Shown: positions 33,812 to 43,463, numbered from the stretch's first letter. The stretch is 64,000 nucleotides of DNA from an uncultured Roseibium sp. (GCF_963675985.1 NZ_OY780958.1:2666001-2730000); one strand, 5' to 3'. Notes: generated from the letters alone by a model not told the origin. Translations and numbers: made by a program.

Positions 33812-34891
33812 ATGCTTACTTCACTTGTTGACCTCGCCAAAGAAAGCAGCAGCGATAAGCGGCGCGAACTCATGGGTCACGTCGCATCCCTGTTCGTCAT
33901 GGGCGCGGAAAAATACAACGACGAAGAAATCGCCTTGTTCAATGGCGTTCTCAAACGCCTTGTCGATCTCGTGGAAGACAGGGACAAGGAAGAGCTTTCC
34001 GAAAAGCTGTGCGAAGTCCGGACTACGCCGCGCGAACTGGTCCTGAAGTTGGCAGATGAAGATCTCATCATCTCCAGATACATGCTGCAGTACTCCACGG
34101 TTCTGACCCTGGATGACCTGATGCAGTTGGCCAAGATCAAGGGCCAGGGGCACTTGCTGGCAATTTCGAAGCGCGAAAGGCTGGAAGCCCGGTTGACCGA
34201 TGTGCTGATCGAGCGCGGCGAGCAGCCCGTCCGACGGTCGGTGGCCGCCAACCCGGGCGCAGAGCTTTCCAACTGGGGCACCAAGTTCCTGGTCAAGATC
34301 GCGGAGAAAGATCCGGTCCTGCGGGAGAGCATGATCCACCGCAGCGATCTCAAGCCCGAGCATTTCGATCGGTTGATCAAACAGCTGCCCGAGGATCAGG
34401 GCAAGAAAATGCGCCACCTCTACAGCAGTAACGAGAAGCTTGCAGAGGAGCTGTTTCACGAAGCCAGCAACCTCGTTGCCAAGAGCAAGCTGGACCGGAA
34501 GAACTCGAGGATCGACACCAAGGGGTCCGTCAGAGAAATCAGGAGCGGCGCCAAAACGCTGGACAAGGTGTTTATCGAACACACGCTTTCCAACCGGCTC
34601 CTGGATTTGTCCTATCTTCTGGCCGAACTCGCTGGCCTGGATCAGAAATATGTCTTGAACGGATTCTTGAGGTCCGAAATCGATGGCGTTGCCATCGTGT
34701 GCCGGGCGCTGGAGGTTGGTGAAATGGAATTCTCCACGTTCTGCAAGGCACGCTGCTCAATCCTCGGCCTCCCCGCCAATGTCGCGGAGAAATGGCTAAG
34801 CGATTATTGCGTATTGACCGTCACCGACGCCCAACGCGCCCTCAGGTTTATCAAGGTGCGCCTGAAAGCCCTGGAGCAACCTGCGGCTTAG
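33812..34891 (+). CDS. DUF2336 domain protein, paralog A
   Basis: A soluble, all-helical 359-residue protein of the alphaproteobacterial DUF2336 family. Family signature: VSRYML/STVLTLDDLMQLA type helices, GQGHLLAISKRERLEARLTD and the following VRRSVAANPGAELS. It shares this block and its N-terminal plan (SLVDLAKES...KRRELMGHVASLF) with paralog B 1.5 kb downstream, but has about 28 more residues. AGGAAC precedes the ATG. Function unknown; HEAT-like repeats suggest protein binding. Confidence 0.85.
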   Translation: MLTSLVDLAKESSSDKRRELMGHVASLFVMGAEKYNDEEIALFNGVLKRLVDLVEDRDKEELSEKLCEVRTTPRELVLKLADEDLIISRYMLQYSTVLTLDDLMQLAKIKGQGHLLAISKRERLEARLTDVLIERGEQPVRRSVAANPGAELSNWGTKFLVKIAEKDPVLRESMIHRSDLKPEHFDRLIKQLPEDQGKKMRHLYSSNEKLAEELFHEASNLVAKSKLDRKNSRIDTKGSVREIRSGAKTLDKVFIEHTLSNRLLDLSYLLAELAGLDQKYVLNGFLRSEIDGVAIVCRALEVGEMEFSTFCKARCSILGLPANVAEKWLSDYCVLTVTDAQRALRFIKVRLKALEQPAA

Positions 34892-34904
34892 GGCACGGAG
34901 ACGA

Positions 34905-36137
34905 TTACCCTCTTGCCTTCGTGACAATCGCCGCCCCACTCTTCAATGTCTTGTGGACCGGGCATTTGTCAGCGATTTCGAGCAGTCTTGCGCGCGTCGC
35001 CTCGTCGAGGTCGCCTTCAACGGCAATCCTGCGTTCGAACCGGTCGATCCGGCCGCCGTTCTTCCTCATCTCTTCGCCGCAGTCCTCACAATCGGCGGCA
35101 TGGACCTTGCCGTGGCTGACGGTCGTCGCGATCTTCGTGACCGGCAGGTTCTTGTGATCCGCATACATGCGCAACGTCATGACCGTGCAAGCACCCAGCG
35201 CCGCGGACAGGTAGTCGTAGGGCGACGGTCCGGAGTTGAGCCCACCCACATCTTCCGGCTCGTCGGCAAGCAGCCGGTGCCGTCCACTGGCGATCATGGC
35301 CTGGTATTTCCCGAGCCCGGTCTCGACCACCTCCACATGGTCTGCTTCCGCGGACGTGCCCGTTTCCGCGACGGCGTCAAGATAGCCGCTCGCCCACGCA
35401 GAAATGACCCGTGCGGCATAGGCAGCGTCTTCCGGCCGGGTCAGCAGATGATCGGCGTTGTCCAGAGACACGAAGCTCTTCGGATGCCGCGCCGCGACGA
35501 AAATCTCCGTTGCGTTGTCGATACCGACGACCTCGTCGCGCGGCGCATGCATGATCAGCAGGGCCTTCTTCAGTTGCCGCACTTTCTCGTGCAGGGCATG
35601 TTCCTCGAGTTCGTCGACGAATTCCTTGCGGACCTGAAAGCTTCTACCGGCAAGCTCTACGGTCCCCTGCCCGTCCTTGCGGATCGTCTCCAGATCGCCG
35701 TGAAAGCTTTTCAGGACGTGGGCGGCATCGCCGGGCGCACCGATGGTGGCAACCGCCCGGACCTCCGGCAACGCACCCGCAACCGAAAGGACAGCGGCCC
35801 CGCCCAGGGAATGGCCGATCAGCAATTGAGGGGCCTCAAAATGGTCCTTAAGATAGGCGGCAGCCCGTTTCAGATCCTCGATGTTGGTCGAGAAACCGGT
35901 GGAGGAGAAGTCGCCGCCACTGCCGCCGAGCCCGGTAAAATCGAAACGCAGGACTGCGATGGCCTGTTCGTTCAGGGCGCCGGCGATGTTACGTGCGGCT
36001 GCAATATCCTTGGAACAGGTAAAGCAATGAGCGAAAAGCGCGAAGGCCCGGATTTTTCCGGCGGGCAGATCAAGGCGGGCCGCAAGCCTGGCGCCTTGAG
36101 CGCCTTCGAATTCAACTTTCAACGCGCGTCCGGACAT
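34905..36137 (-). CDS. Bifunctional alpha/beta hydrolase - OsmC family protein
   Basis: A 410-residue natural fusion. The N-terminal hydrolase has FAHCFTCSKD (oxyanion region), GHSLGGAAVL (nucleophile), HAPRDEVVG (Asp) and DNADHLL (His). The C-terminal OsmC/Ohr domain has the peroxidatic pair, Cys in LGACTVMTLRMYADHK and Cys in DKCPVHKTL. Such fusions are frequent in proteobacteria and may deliver an ester or hydroperoxide from one domain to the other; the real substrate is unknown. GGAGAG precedes the ATG. It lies on the opposite strand between two DUF2336 paralogs. Confidence 0.92.
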   Translation of the reverse strand: MSGRALKVEFEGAQGARLAARLDLPAGKIRAFALFAHCFTCSKDIAAARNIAGALNEQAIAVLRFDFTGLGGSGGDFSSTGFSTNIEDLKRAAAYLKDHFEAPQLLIGHSLGGAAVLSVAGALPEVRAVATIGAPGDAAHVLKSFHGDLETIRKDGQGTVELAGRSFQVRKEFVDELEEHALHEKVRQLKKALLIMHAPRDEVVGIDNATEIFVAARHPKSFVSLDNADHLLTRPEDAAYAARVISAWASGYLDAVAETGTSAEADHVEVVETGLGKYQAMIASGRHRLLADEPEDVGGLNSGPSPYDYLSAALGACTVMTLRMYADHKNLPVTKIATTVSHGKVHAADCEDCGEEMRKNGGRIDRFERRIAVEGDLDEATRARLLEIADKCPVHKTLKSGAAIVTKARG

Positions 36138-36353
36138 TCGTTTCTCTCCTGATGGATTTCATGCATGGGCTTACACTCCGATAGATAGGTTACGGAGAAT
36201 GTCCCGCAATCGTTGAGACCAACGCCGAACACTGACGCTGGGGAAGACTTAAAATCACAGACCCGCACAATTCGCATACAGAATATTGCCATTATTAGCC
36301 GAATGTGAAGATTTTCCGAGACATACTCAGAAAAACCCGGGAACGGCCTGACA

Positions 36354-37349
36354 ATGCTCGATACTTTGATTGAACTTGCTAAGGACAGCTCCACGACGAA
36401 GCGCCATCAACTCGTGGACCATGTCACAGAACTCTTTGTTGCACGGGCACACAAGAACCGGGCCGAAGAAATCGCCACGTTCAACGAGCTTCTTGAAGGG
36501 GTTTTCGACACGCTTGATGAGGTCGACAAGCAGAAAATTTCCGAACGCCTGTCGAATGTAACGGCAACCTCTGCCAATCTGGCCTTCAAGCTCGCCCAGG
36601 AAGACCTGAGCATTGCCCAACCGTTCCTGGAGCGCTCTGAAGCCTTGAAGGACGCTCACCTGCTTGAGATCGCGTCGACCCAGAGCCAGGGACATCTGCT
36701 CGCGCTGTCCAAAAGAGAACATCTGGACGCCACGGTCTCGAAGAAGCTGGCCGAGCGCGGCAGCAAGGAAGTCAGGAAGTCCCTTGCCGCAAACCTGGGG
36801 GCTGATCTTTCCCCGGAAGATCTGGAAAAAGTCATCCAGGAACTGCCGAAACAGATGGGCGAGCGGATCCGTCACCTGCGCAAGTCCAACGAGGAACTGA
36901 TACAGGACCTGTTTCGCGACCCGGCCGAGATCATGGCCGGCGACCCGCTGGAGAAGAAGGAAGCACGCATCGATGTGCGCCAGTGGATCGCGGCTATTCG
37001 CGCGGGGCATGTCACGCTCAACAAGGCGATTTCCCAGCTGGCGTTCGAAAAGAACCTCCATGACGTGACAGTTCTTCTCGGCATTGCTGCGGGCCTGGAT
37101 CACGCGCATGTGGTCAACATGATGATCCGCTACGATTCAACGGGAATTGCCACCTTGTGTCGCGCAGTCGGAATTCCCGACGGTGAATACGCCCTGATCT
37201 GCAAGGCGCGCTGCAACCATCTGAAATTTCCGGAATCGACGGGCAGCAAGTGGGTCACGAACTACCACGTTCTTGACCCTGCCGAAGCGAAACGCCTGCT
37301 CGGGCTTTTGAAGATCAAGCTGCAGAACCATCAGGCTGCGGCGGCTTAA
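36354..37349 (+). CDS. DUF2336 domain protein, paralog B
   Basis: A 331-residue helical soluble protein. Diagnostic segments are AQPFLERSEALKDAHLLEIA, GQGHLLALSKREHLDATVSK and VRKSLAANLGADLSPEDLEK. The closing part (FCKARC in paralog A, ICKARC here) also aligns. It starts at once with the family N-terminus (MLDTLIELAKDSSTTKRHQL). It converges on ccmH with a 23-nt gap. Function unknown. Confidence 0.85.
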   Translation: MLDTLIELAKDSSTTKRHQLVDHVTELFVARAHKNRAEEIATFNELLEGVFDTLDEVDKQKISERLSNVTATSANLAFKLAQEDLSIAQPFLERSEALKDAHLLEIASTQSQGHLLALSKREHLDATVSKKLAERGSKEVRKSLAANLGADLSPEDLEKVIQELPKQMGERIRHLRKSNEELIQDLFRDPAEIMAGDPLEKKEARIDVRQWIAAIRAGHVTLNKAISQLAFEKNLHDVTVLLGIAAGLDHAHVVNMMIRYDSTGIATLCRAVGIPDGEYALICKARCNHLKFPESTGSKWVTNYHVLDPAEAKRLLGLLKIKLQNHQAAAA

Positions 37350-37372
37350 AGCGTGTTGCTTCGGTAATCCGG

Positions 37373-37873
37373 TCAGGCCTTGTCGGAACTGCCCTTTTCC
37401 AAAAGCGCGTCGAGCCGGGCTTTTTCATCCTCGCTCAGCGGCTGCGAAGCCAGCACACTTGGCGCCGTTTTCCGCTTCCTGACAGCCAGGAATATCCCGA
37501 TCAACCCGGCGATCAACGCGAGCGGCGCCGCCGCCCAGAGGATGAGGTTGTGAAGCGCGAAACGCGGCTTCAGCAGCACGAATTCGCCGTAGCGGTCGAC
37601 GAGATAGTCGACCACTTCCTCGTCCGTATCTCCGGCGACAAGACGCTCGCGCAGCAGGACCCTGAGGTCCTTTGCGAGAGGGGCATCACTGTCGTCGATG
37701 GATTGATTCTGACAAACCATGCAGCGCAAGTGAGCCGACAGCGCGCGGGCGCGGGCTTCCAGAGCCGGATCATCGAGAACCTCGTCAGGCGCGACCGCAA
37801 AAGCGGGTCCGATGAGCGAGACGAGCAGCATCACGCCGGCAAAGACCTTAATCGGCAGGGATCTCAGGGACAT
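37373..37873 (-). CDS. ccmH: Cytochrome c-type biogenesis protein CcmH
   Basis: A membrane-anchored thiol oxidoreductase that keeps apocytochrome c cysteines reduced for haem attachment. Of 166 residues, a signal peptide is followed by the periplasmic domain with the motif LRCMVCQNQSI (CxxC), then YGEFVLLKP and a C-terminal TM helix (LILWAAAPLALIAGLIGIFL). GGAG precedes the ATG at 37873, 4 nt after ccmF. Last gene of the ccmI, E, F, H set. Confidence 0.95.
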   Translation of the reverse strand: MSLRSLPIKVFAGVMLLVSLIGPAFAVAPDEVLDDPALEARARALSAHLRCMVCQNQSIDDSDAPLAKDLRVLLRERLVAGDTDEEVVDYLVDRYGEFVLLKPRFALHNLILWAAAPLALIAGLIGIFLAVRKRKTAPSVLASQPLSEDEKARLDALLEKGSSDKA

Positions 37874-37877
37874 ATGC

Positions 37878-39869
37878 TCACTCCGCCGGCGCCGGTGCTG
37901 ACGGCCTATCGCGCCTTGCCGCAGGCTTCGGCGCCCCGACCCGCAAACGACGATCCGCAATCGACAGCAAACCGCCGAAGGCCATGACAAGGCAGCCGCC
38001 CCAGATCAAGATCACCAACGGCTTGAAATAGACGCGCACGTCCATGCTGCCGTCCTGATGAACCTCGCCGAGAGACAGATAGAGCTGCGACAGGCCGGAG
38101 GTCAGGATCGCTGCTTCCGTCGTCGGCATCTGCCGCGCGGTGTAAATCCGCTTCGACGGATCCATCGTCGCGACCTCCACGCCGCCGGAACGGACGGTGA
38201 AATGGCCGACATCCTCGGTGTAGTTCGGACCCGTGCGCGGCGCCGCCCCGTCGAAGGTCAGTTCAAAATTATGCACTTCGACCGACTCGCCGGGATGCAT
38301 GGTCTGGATCTGCTCCTCCTGGAAGGCGGTCGCGGTGACGATGCCGAGCACGGTGATTCCGACGCCGAAATGGGCGACCGCGGTACCCCAGGCCGAGCCG
38401 GGAAGCCCCCAAAGCCGGCTAAGCGCGCGGGAGGGACCGATCTCGAACAGTTTCACGCGCGAGACGATCTCCGTCACCGATCCGGCCATGATCCACACGG
38501 CAAGCCCGGCGCCGAGCGGTGCGAGGACCTGCTCCACGCCCCAAAGCCAGAACGTGAACAGCACGGCCAGGATCGCCAGTCCGAAAGCGGCGTAAAGACG
38601 CTGGGAGGCGGCCAGAAGGTCGCCCCGTTTCCAGGCGAGAACGGGACCGAACGGCACGGCGAGCAAAAGCGGAACCATCAGCGGCGCGAAGGTCAGATTG
38701 AAGAACGGTGCACCGACGGAGATCTTGTCGCCGGTGACGATGTCGAGCGCCAGCGGATAGAGCGTTCCGACGAAAACGGCAGTGGCCGCCGCCGTCAGGA
38801 ACAGATTGTTGAGGACCAGTGCTCCCTCGCGACTGATCGGCGCGAACAGACCGCCCTGCTTCAGGGCCGGAGCGCGCCAGGCATAAAGCGACAACGACCC
38901 GCCGATGAACAGGCACAAGAGCACAAGGATGAATACGCCGCGTGCCGGGTCGGTTGCAAAGGCATGAACCGAGGTCAGCACGCCCGAGCGGACAAGGAAG
39001 GTGCCCAGCAGCGACAGGGAGAAGGTGAAGATCGCCAGCAGAACCGTCCACACCTTGAGCGCATCGCGCTTTTCCATGACGATGGCGGAGTGCAGCAGCG
39101 CGGTACCGGCAAGCCAGGGCATGAAAGAGGCATTTTCGACCGGATCCCAGAACCACCAGCCACCCCAGCCGAGCTCGTAGTAGGCCCAATAGGACCCCAT
39201 GGCGATGCCGAGTGTCAGGAATATCCAGGCAAGCAGCGTCCACGGCCGGACCCATCGTGCCCAGGCCGCATCAAGACGTCCGAGGATCAGGGCCGCGACG
39301 GCGAAGGAAAAGGTGATCGAGAAGCCCACGTAGCCGACATAGAGAAGCGGCGGATGGATGGCCAGGCCGATGTCCTGAAGGATCGGGTTCAGGCCGTTGC
39401 CCTCGACCGGCGGATTGGCGATGCGGGCGAAGGGATTTGAGGTCGCCAGCATGAACAGGGTGAAGCCGGCGGTGATCCAGGCCTGGACGCTCAACGTGGT
39501 TGCACGGAGCGGTGCGGGAATATTGCGGCCGAAATAGCCGACAAGTCCGCCGAAGAACACCAGGATCAACACCCATAAGAGGACCGACCCCTCGTGGTTG
39601 CCCCATACGCCGGAGATCTTGTAAAGCAGCGGCTTTGCCGAATGCGAGTTTTCCCAGACATTCACGACCGAGAAGTCGGATGTCACATAGGCAATCGTCA
39701 GGGCCACGAACGAAACCAGCACCAACAGAAACATCATGACGGAAACCGGCGGTGCGATCGCCATCAGCCGTTCGTCGCCGCGCACGGCGCCCCAGACGGG
39801 CACGACCGACTGCACCAGCGCCAGCGCGAAGGTCAGGACCAGGGCGTAATGTCCGAGTTCTACGATCAT
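37878..39869 (-). CDS. ccmF: Haem lyase subunit CcmF
   Basis: The multi-spanning core of the cytochrome c haem ligation complex, 663 residues with about 14 TM helices. The haem-handling WWD signature is intact (GWGGWWFWDPVENASFMPWL), with the flanking conserved His region (IHPPLLYVGYVG). A periplasmic domain near the end holds PTTEAAI. I start at MIVELGHYA (GGGAGAG upstream); an upstream ATG at 39887 is possible. It lies 64 nt after ccmE. Confidence 0.95.
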   Translation of the reverse strand: MIVELGHYALVLTFALALVQSVVPVWGAVRGDERLMAIAPPVSVMMFLLVLVSFVALTIAYVTSDFSVVNVWENSHSAKPLLYKISGVWGNHEGSVLLWVLILVFFGGLVGYFGRNIPAPLRATTLSVQAWITAGFTLFMLATSNPFARIANPPVEGNGLNPILQDIGLAIHPPLLYVGYVGFSITFSFAVAALILGRLDAAWARWVRPWTLLAWIFLTLGIAMGSYWAYYELGWGGWWFWDPVENASFMPWLAGTALLHSAIVMEKRDALKVWTVLLAIFTFSLSLLGTFLVRSGVLTSVHAFATDPARGVFILVLLCLFIGGSLSLYAWRAPALKQGGLFAPISREGALVLNNLFLTAAATAVFVGTLYPLALDIVTGDKISVGAPFFNLTFAPLMVPLLLAVPFGPVLAWKRGDLLAASQRLYAAFGLAILAVLFTFWLWGVEQVLAPLGAGLAVWIMAGSVTEIVSRVKLFEIGPSRALSRLWGLPGSAWGTAVAHFGVGITVLGIVTATAFQEEQIQTMHPGESVEVHNFELTFDGAAPRTGPNYTEDVGHFTVRSGGVEVATMDPSKRIYTARQMPTTEAAILTSGLSQLYLSLGEVHQDGSMDVRVYFKPLVILIWGGCLVMAFGGLLSIADRRLRVGAPKPAARRDRPSAPAPAE

Positions 39870-39933
39870 GTGCTCTCCCGCGTCCATGGAGGACAGTTGC
39901 CCAGGCCGATTGGCCCGAATGGCGTTTGTTAAC

Positions 39934-40374
39934 TTAGTTTTCCGCGCCCTGCCAGACACCCTGCCGCTTCAGGGATTCGGCGACTTCCTTGGGCATGTAG
40001 TTCTCATCGTGCTTGGCAAGGACGTTGTCGGCGACGAATATGCCGTCCAGTCCAACGGTGCCTTCCGTAACGACCCCCTGCCCTTCCCGGAACAAGTCCG
40101 GCAGGATTCCCGTATAGGTAACCGTTACCGTATTGGCCGTATCCGTCACCTTGAAGCGCACATTAGCGTCGCCCGAACGCTGGACGGAACCATCCTCCAC
40201 CAGACCGCCAAGCCGGATACGCTGACCGGGCGGCACGCCTTTTTCAACGATATCGGTTGGAGATTGAAAGAATACGATCTGATCGTTCAGCGCAAAAAGG
40301 ATCAATCCGAGTGCACCGGCCAGAACCACACCGGCAATTCCGATCAGCGTAAGGCGTCGTTGTTTTCGCGTCAT
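39934..40374 (-). CDS. ccmE: Haem chaperone CcmE
   Basis: A periplasmic, membrane-anchored haem carrier that binds haem covalently and hands it to CcmF. The 146 residues have an N-terminal TM helix (LIGIAGVVLAGALGLILFAL), the OB-fold motif GQRIRLGGLVEDGSV and the haem-binding LAKHDENYMPKEV with the reactive His and axial Tyr. Length is usual. Lies between ccmI and ccmF. Confidence 0.95.
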   Translation of the reverse strand: MTRKQRRLTLIGIAGVVLAGALGLILFALNDQIVFFQSPTDIVEKGVPPGQRIRLGGLVEDGSVQRSGDANVRFKVTDTANTVTVTYTGILPDLFREGQGVVTEGTVGLDGIFVADNVLAKHDENYMPKEVAESLKRQGVWQGAEN

Positions 40375-40445
40375 GTCTTCTTTGTCCGTCCCAGCCCGGC
40401 CGCGCCCCCCAGCGCCATGGGCCCACTAGTATTCCAGGCACGTGC

Positions 40446-41897
40446 CTATTCGGTTTTTAGCCCCAGTTGTCCCGCAGTCTCCTTGATCTGCCCCAAGGCT
40501 GCCGCATCGCCTGCAAAGGCGGCCGATGCCTGCGTAAAGGCAGTCTGCGCTTCGTCCTTCTTGCCCAGAACCGTATAGGCCCGCATCAGCCGGCTCCATT
40601 CCGCAGGGGTTCCCCCCTCCGAATTGAGACGTTCGGCAAGCCGCCCCACCATACCCGCAACCATCTGATTACGGTCATCCGCGCTCATCTCAGCGGCTGC
40701 CGCCATCTGTTCGCGGCTTGGGCCGGGCAGGCTTTCGGTCTCCGTCGGCGCCGTGCCTTCAGGTGCGGTCAGGCCGAGTTGCCCTGCGATGTCCCTGATC
40801 TGCCCCAAGGCAGCCGGATCACCGCTGTATGCGTCCGACGCCTTCTTCAAGGCAGCCTCCGCCTCATCTTTCTTGCCCAGCACCATATAGGCCCGGATCA
40901 GCCGGCTCCATTCCGCAGGGGTTCCCCCCTCCGAATTGAGACGTTCTGCAAGCCGACCCACCATACCTGCGACCATCTGGTTGCGGTCCTGCGCGCTCAT
41001 ATCGGCCGCTGCGGCCATCTGTTCGCGGTCCGGGCCGGGCAGGTTTTCAGCCATGGGCGGCATTGAGCCATCAAGGGCCGCAAGGTTCTCCCTTGCCACA
41101 GGAACCCACGGAGCCTGCGGATTGGCGCCCTTCAGCAGATCCTGCCATGCGGCGATGGCTTCGGCCTTCTTGCCTTCCTGCCCAAGGGCCAAGGCAATGA
41201 AGAAACGCGGCTTAACCGCCGTTTTGTCCAATTTTATGGCCTGCTCGAAGGCGCCTCTGGCGTCGGCGCTGACAATGCCGTCATTGGCCACGGTCAAGGC
41301 CTCGCCGAGATCGGTCATCCGCCTGACATTCGGACCGAGCAACCGGACGGCATGTTGATAGGCTCTCGCGGCCTCCCTCGGCTTGCCGATACGCATATAG
41401 ACCGGTGCCAGCACATCCCAGCCCTGGCCGTCCTGGGGATTTGCCGCCAGATGTTTTTCGACGCGCGCGACCAGCACTTCAACCGACTGGTCCTGCGGCG
41501 GCGCGGACAGACGGGCGGCGAGCGGACTGTCCGGAAGATCCGGCGACCCGATCACCAGATATGTTCCAAGCGCCAGAAGAGGCAGACCGACGATGGCGAC
41601 GATCTGTCCGAAGCGCAGTGGCCAGGCAGCTTTCGGAGCGGCCTCGGCCTTTTCCGTACGCTCGTGCGCGGCCAGCAGCCGGCGAGCGATTTCCGTGCGC
41701 GCTGCACCAGCGGCTTCTTCGTCGATCAGGCCGCGTTCCAGGTCCTTCTCGACCTCATCGAGCTGCTGACGATAAACGGCTTCATCGGCGGCCAGCCCGG
41801 CGGCGTCCTCCTCAGGCAGCCGTTTTCTCGACATCGGCACGAGGATGGACAGAGCAGCGACAGCCGTCATCACGGCGATTAGGATCCAGAGCGTCAT
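40446..41897 (-). CDS. ccmI: Cytochrome c biogenesis protein CcmI with a duplicated C-terminal module
   Basis: An apocytochrome c chaperone of the haem ligation complex. Of 483 residues, TM helices are at about 2-22 and 95-115, with the cytoplasmic leucine-zipper-like loop between (DEVEKDLERGLIDEEAAGAA) and a periplasmic TPR region. The C-terminus carries two tandem 91-residue modules, each starting LPGPxREQMAAAA and ending AGQLGL, joined by a 13-residue linker and 81% identical. That makes it longer than most CcmI. I start at MTLWILIAV; ATG 41915 is open too. First gene of the set. Confidence 0.9.
   Translation of the reverse strand: MTLWILIAVMTAVAALSILVPMSRKRLPEEDAAGLAADEAVYRQQLDEVEKDLERGLIDEEAAGAARTEIARRLLAAHERTEKAEAAPKAAWPLRFGQIVAIVGLPLLALGTYLVIGSPDLPDSPLAARLSAPPQDQSVEVLVARVEKHLAANPQDGQGWDVLAPVYMRIGKPREAARAYQHAVRLLGPNVRRMTDLGEALTVANDGIVSADARGAFEQAIKLDKTAVKPRFFIALALGQEGKKAEAIAAWQDLLKGANPQAPWVPVARENLAALDGSMPPMAENLPGPDREQMAAAADMSAQDRNQMVAGMVGRLAERLNSEGGTPAEWSRLIRAYMVLGKKDEAEAALKKASDAYSGDPAALGQIRDIAGQLGLTAPEGTAPTETESLPGPSREQMAAAAEMSADDRNQMVAGMVGRLAERLNSEGGTPAEWSRLMRAYTVLGKKDEAQTAFTQASAAFAGDAAALGQIKETAGQLGLKTE
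40458..41042 (-). repeat. Tandem 312-bp duplication inside ccmI
   Basis: Two 273-bp modules (40458-40730 and 40770-41042) repeat at a 312-bp period. Stretches such as CCGCAGGGGTTCCCCCCTCC (plus strand) are identical in both. The coded modules match at 74 of 91 residues, and most differences fall in the last third. Confidence 0.85.
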
Positions 41898-41990
41898 GGG
41901 ATGCACTATAGACATTGGCCGGCGCTGAATGGCAAGCGTGCAATTATGTGACCTGCCGTCGCGGCCGCTGCAGCCCTGCCTCCGCGGCGA

Positions 41991-43463
41991 TCAGGCTTCG
42001 TTGCCGGCCGTGATCAGTCTTGGCTTGCGCAGGTTGGCTATGCCGTCGTCTTTCGGCTTGTGCGCCAGGGCCGACTGTCGGCTGCGACGCAGCTGCGCCG
42101 CGTAGTCCACACCGAAATAGATTTCGGAAAGCATGATCGCCACGTCGACGGCGGCCAGATGAGCTTCTCTCTGTTTGCCGATGGTTTTGCCCAGATCCGT
42201 GATCAGGGACCGGGTCACGATTTCCAGGGTCTGCTCGACCGCCTGACGCGTGCGCTTGCCGACATCGTTGACGGCAAAGGTCTGCGATGCATTGCGCACC
42301 ATGACGACCACGCGCAGCGACCTGACCGCATCGTCGATGGACACCAGGTCCTGATCGAGCGTGCCTTCCTTGGTCCACTTGGGAACCTGAAGCGCCCGGC
42401 GCACGGCACCATGGGCATTGTTCAGTTCGCGGGTCACCACTTCGGAGATGTTGCGCTTCGTTCCGGACAGGCGCTTGTGCCAGTCACCGGTCTGCGACAG
42501 GTCCATATCCAGTTCCACGCCACGCACGAGGCTGTGGTATTCGGAAAGCGCCTGGGAAAAGGCGACGGGGTCCGGATTGTTTTTCCGGTGTTCCAGCGCC
42601 AGAATATTCAGCCGTTCGGCCTCGCTCATGACGACGTCGACAAAAGGCGCGAATTGCGAGGAGCTGATCAACTTCGGGTCGTTGGTCCGGGCAAGGCGGC
42701 CGGCAAAGGTGCACAGTGCCGACGGCGTATCCGCCCGTTCCAGCAGGGCGGCCGCCACCACTGAAATATGATCGGGATACTTCGCCGAACATTTGTCGAC
42801 CAGATTGAGGACGTCGGTGTCGACCTTGATGCGGTTCTCGCTGAGGGTGTCCGGAACCATGTTCAGGAACGGCATCAGCCAGCGCTCGGCGGCCAGGATC
42901 TTGTGAATATCCTTCAGGTCCGCGATGCCGCGCTCACCGCCCATCTCGATGGATAAACGGCGGCGCTCCTTGTCGGCCAGGTCAATGCGTTCCAGGGCGG
43001 ATCCGACGGCGTCGACCGCCCTTCGGCGCAGCGCATGAACGAAATTGTCGAGCCGTTCCTCGCTGACCGTTTCCTTTTCGGCCTCCTCCAGAACCCGGCG
43101 GACATCACCCGGAAGCACATCCCGACCGATCCATTGCCAGACGCGATCCAGATTCGGCCGGTAGACACGGCCTTCCTGACGGGTGGGAAGATCCTCGTTG
43201 ATCAGGAACTCATCCAGCGGCGTGAAAAACATCCTCTGGACCTGATTGCGGCGAAGCGCGCCGCCGCGGGCGACGGCCACCGCGGCTTCTCTCGGATCGC
43301 GCAAAAGCTGCAGGGAGGCAGTCAGGATCAGCTCAAGGTGAGGATCTTTCAGTCCGGAATCCCTGGATTTCTCCAGCTTACGGACAAGATTTTCCACCGC
43401 CTGCGGACTGAGCCCCTGCAGGTATGTGGCGATCTTGTTGGTCAGCAATTCCGTTTCAGTCAT
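41991..43463 (-). CDS. Conserved hypothetical protein
   Basis: A soluble, helix-rich protein of 490 residues, without signal peptide. Notable segments are ARGGALRRNQVQRMFFTPLD, EEAEKETVSEERLDNFVHAL, ILAAERWLMPFLNMVPDTLS and the C-terminal MLSEIYFGVDYAAQLRRSRQ. The pattern is typical of a conserved rhizobial protein, but I do not recognise a domain. A run of R/K near the C-terminus (NLRKPRLITA) may bind nucleic acid or acidic lipids, which is only a guess. Apparently a single-gene unit. Confidence 0.8.
   Translation of the reverse strand: MTETELLTNKIATYLQGLSPQAVENLVRKLEKSRDSGLKDPHLELILTASLQLLRDPREAAVAVARGGALRRNQVQRMFFTPLDEFLINEDLPTRQEGRVYRPNLDRVWQWIGRDVLPGDVRRVLEEAEKETVSEERLDNFVHALRRRAVDAVGSALERIDLADKERRRLSIEMGGERGIADLKDIHKILAAERWLMPFLNMVPDTLSENRIKVDTDVLNLVDKCSAKYPDHISVVAAALLERADTPSALCTFAGRLARTNDPKLISSSQFAPFVDVVMSEAERLNILALEHRKNNPDPVAFSQALSEYHSLVRGVELDMDLSQTGDWHKRLSGTKRNISEVVTRELNNAHGAVRRALQVPKWTKEGTLDQDLVSIDDAVRSLRVVVMVRNASQTFAVNDVGKRTRQAVEQTLEIVTRSLITDLGKTIGKQREAHLAAVDVAIMLSEIYFGVDYAAQLRRSRQSALAHKPKDDGIANLRKPRLITAGNEA

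Noticed and set aside
38058..39440. A 460-codon plus-strand frame across ccmF
   Set aside because: It is antisense to a fully conserved ccmF and has the Arg/Gly/Asp/Gln-rich, low-complexity look of a GC-rich shadow frame.
37373..41897. Missing ccmG between ccmF and ccmH as an unusual loss
   Set aside because: In Hyphomicrobiales ccmI, ccmE, ccmF, ccmH are usually together while ccmABCDG lies elsewhere, so the arrangement is normal.
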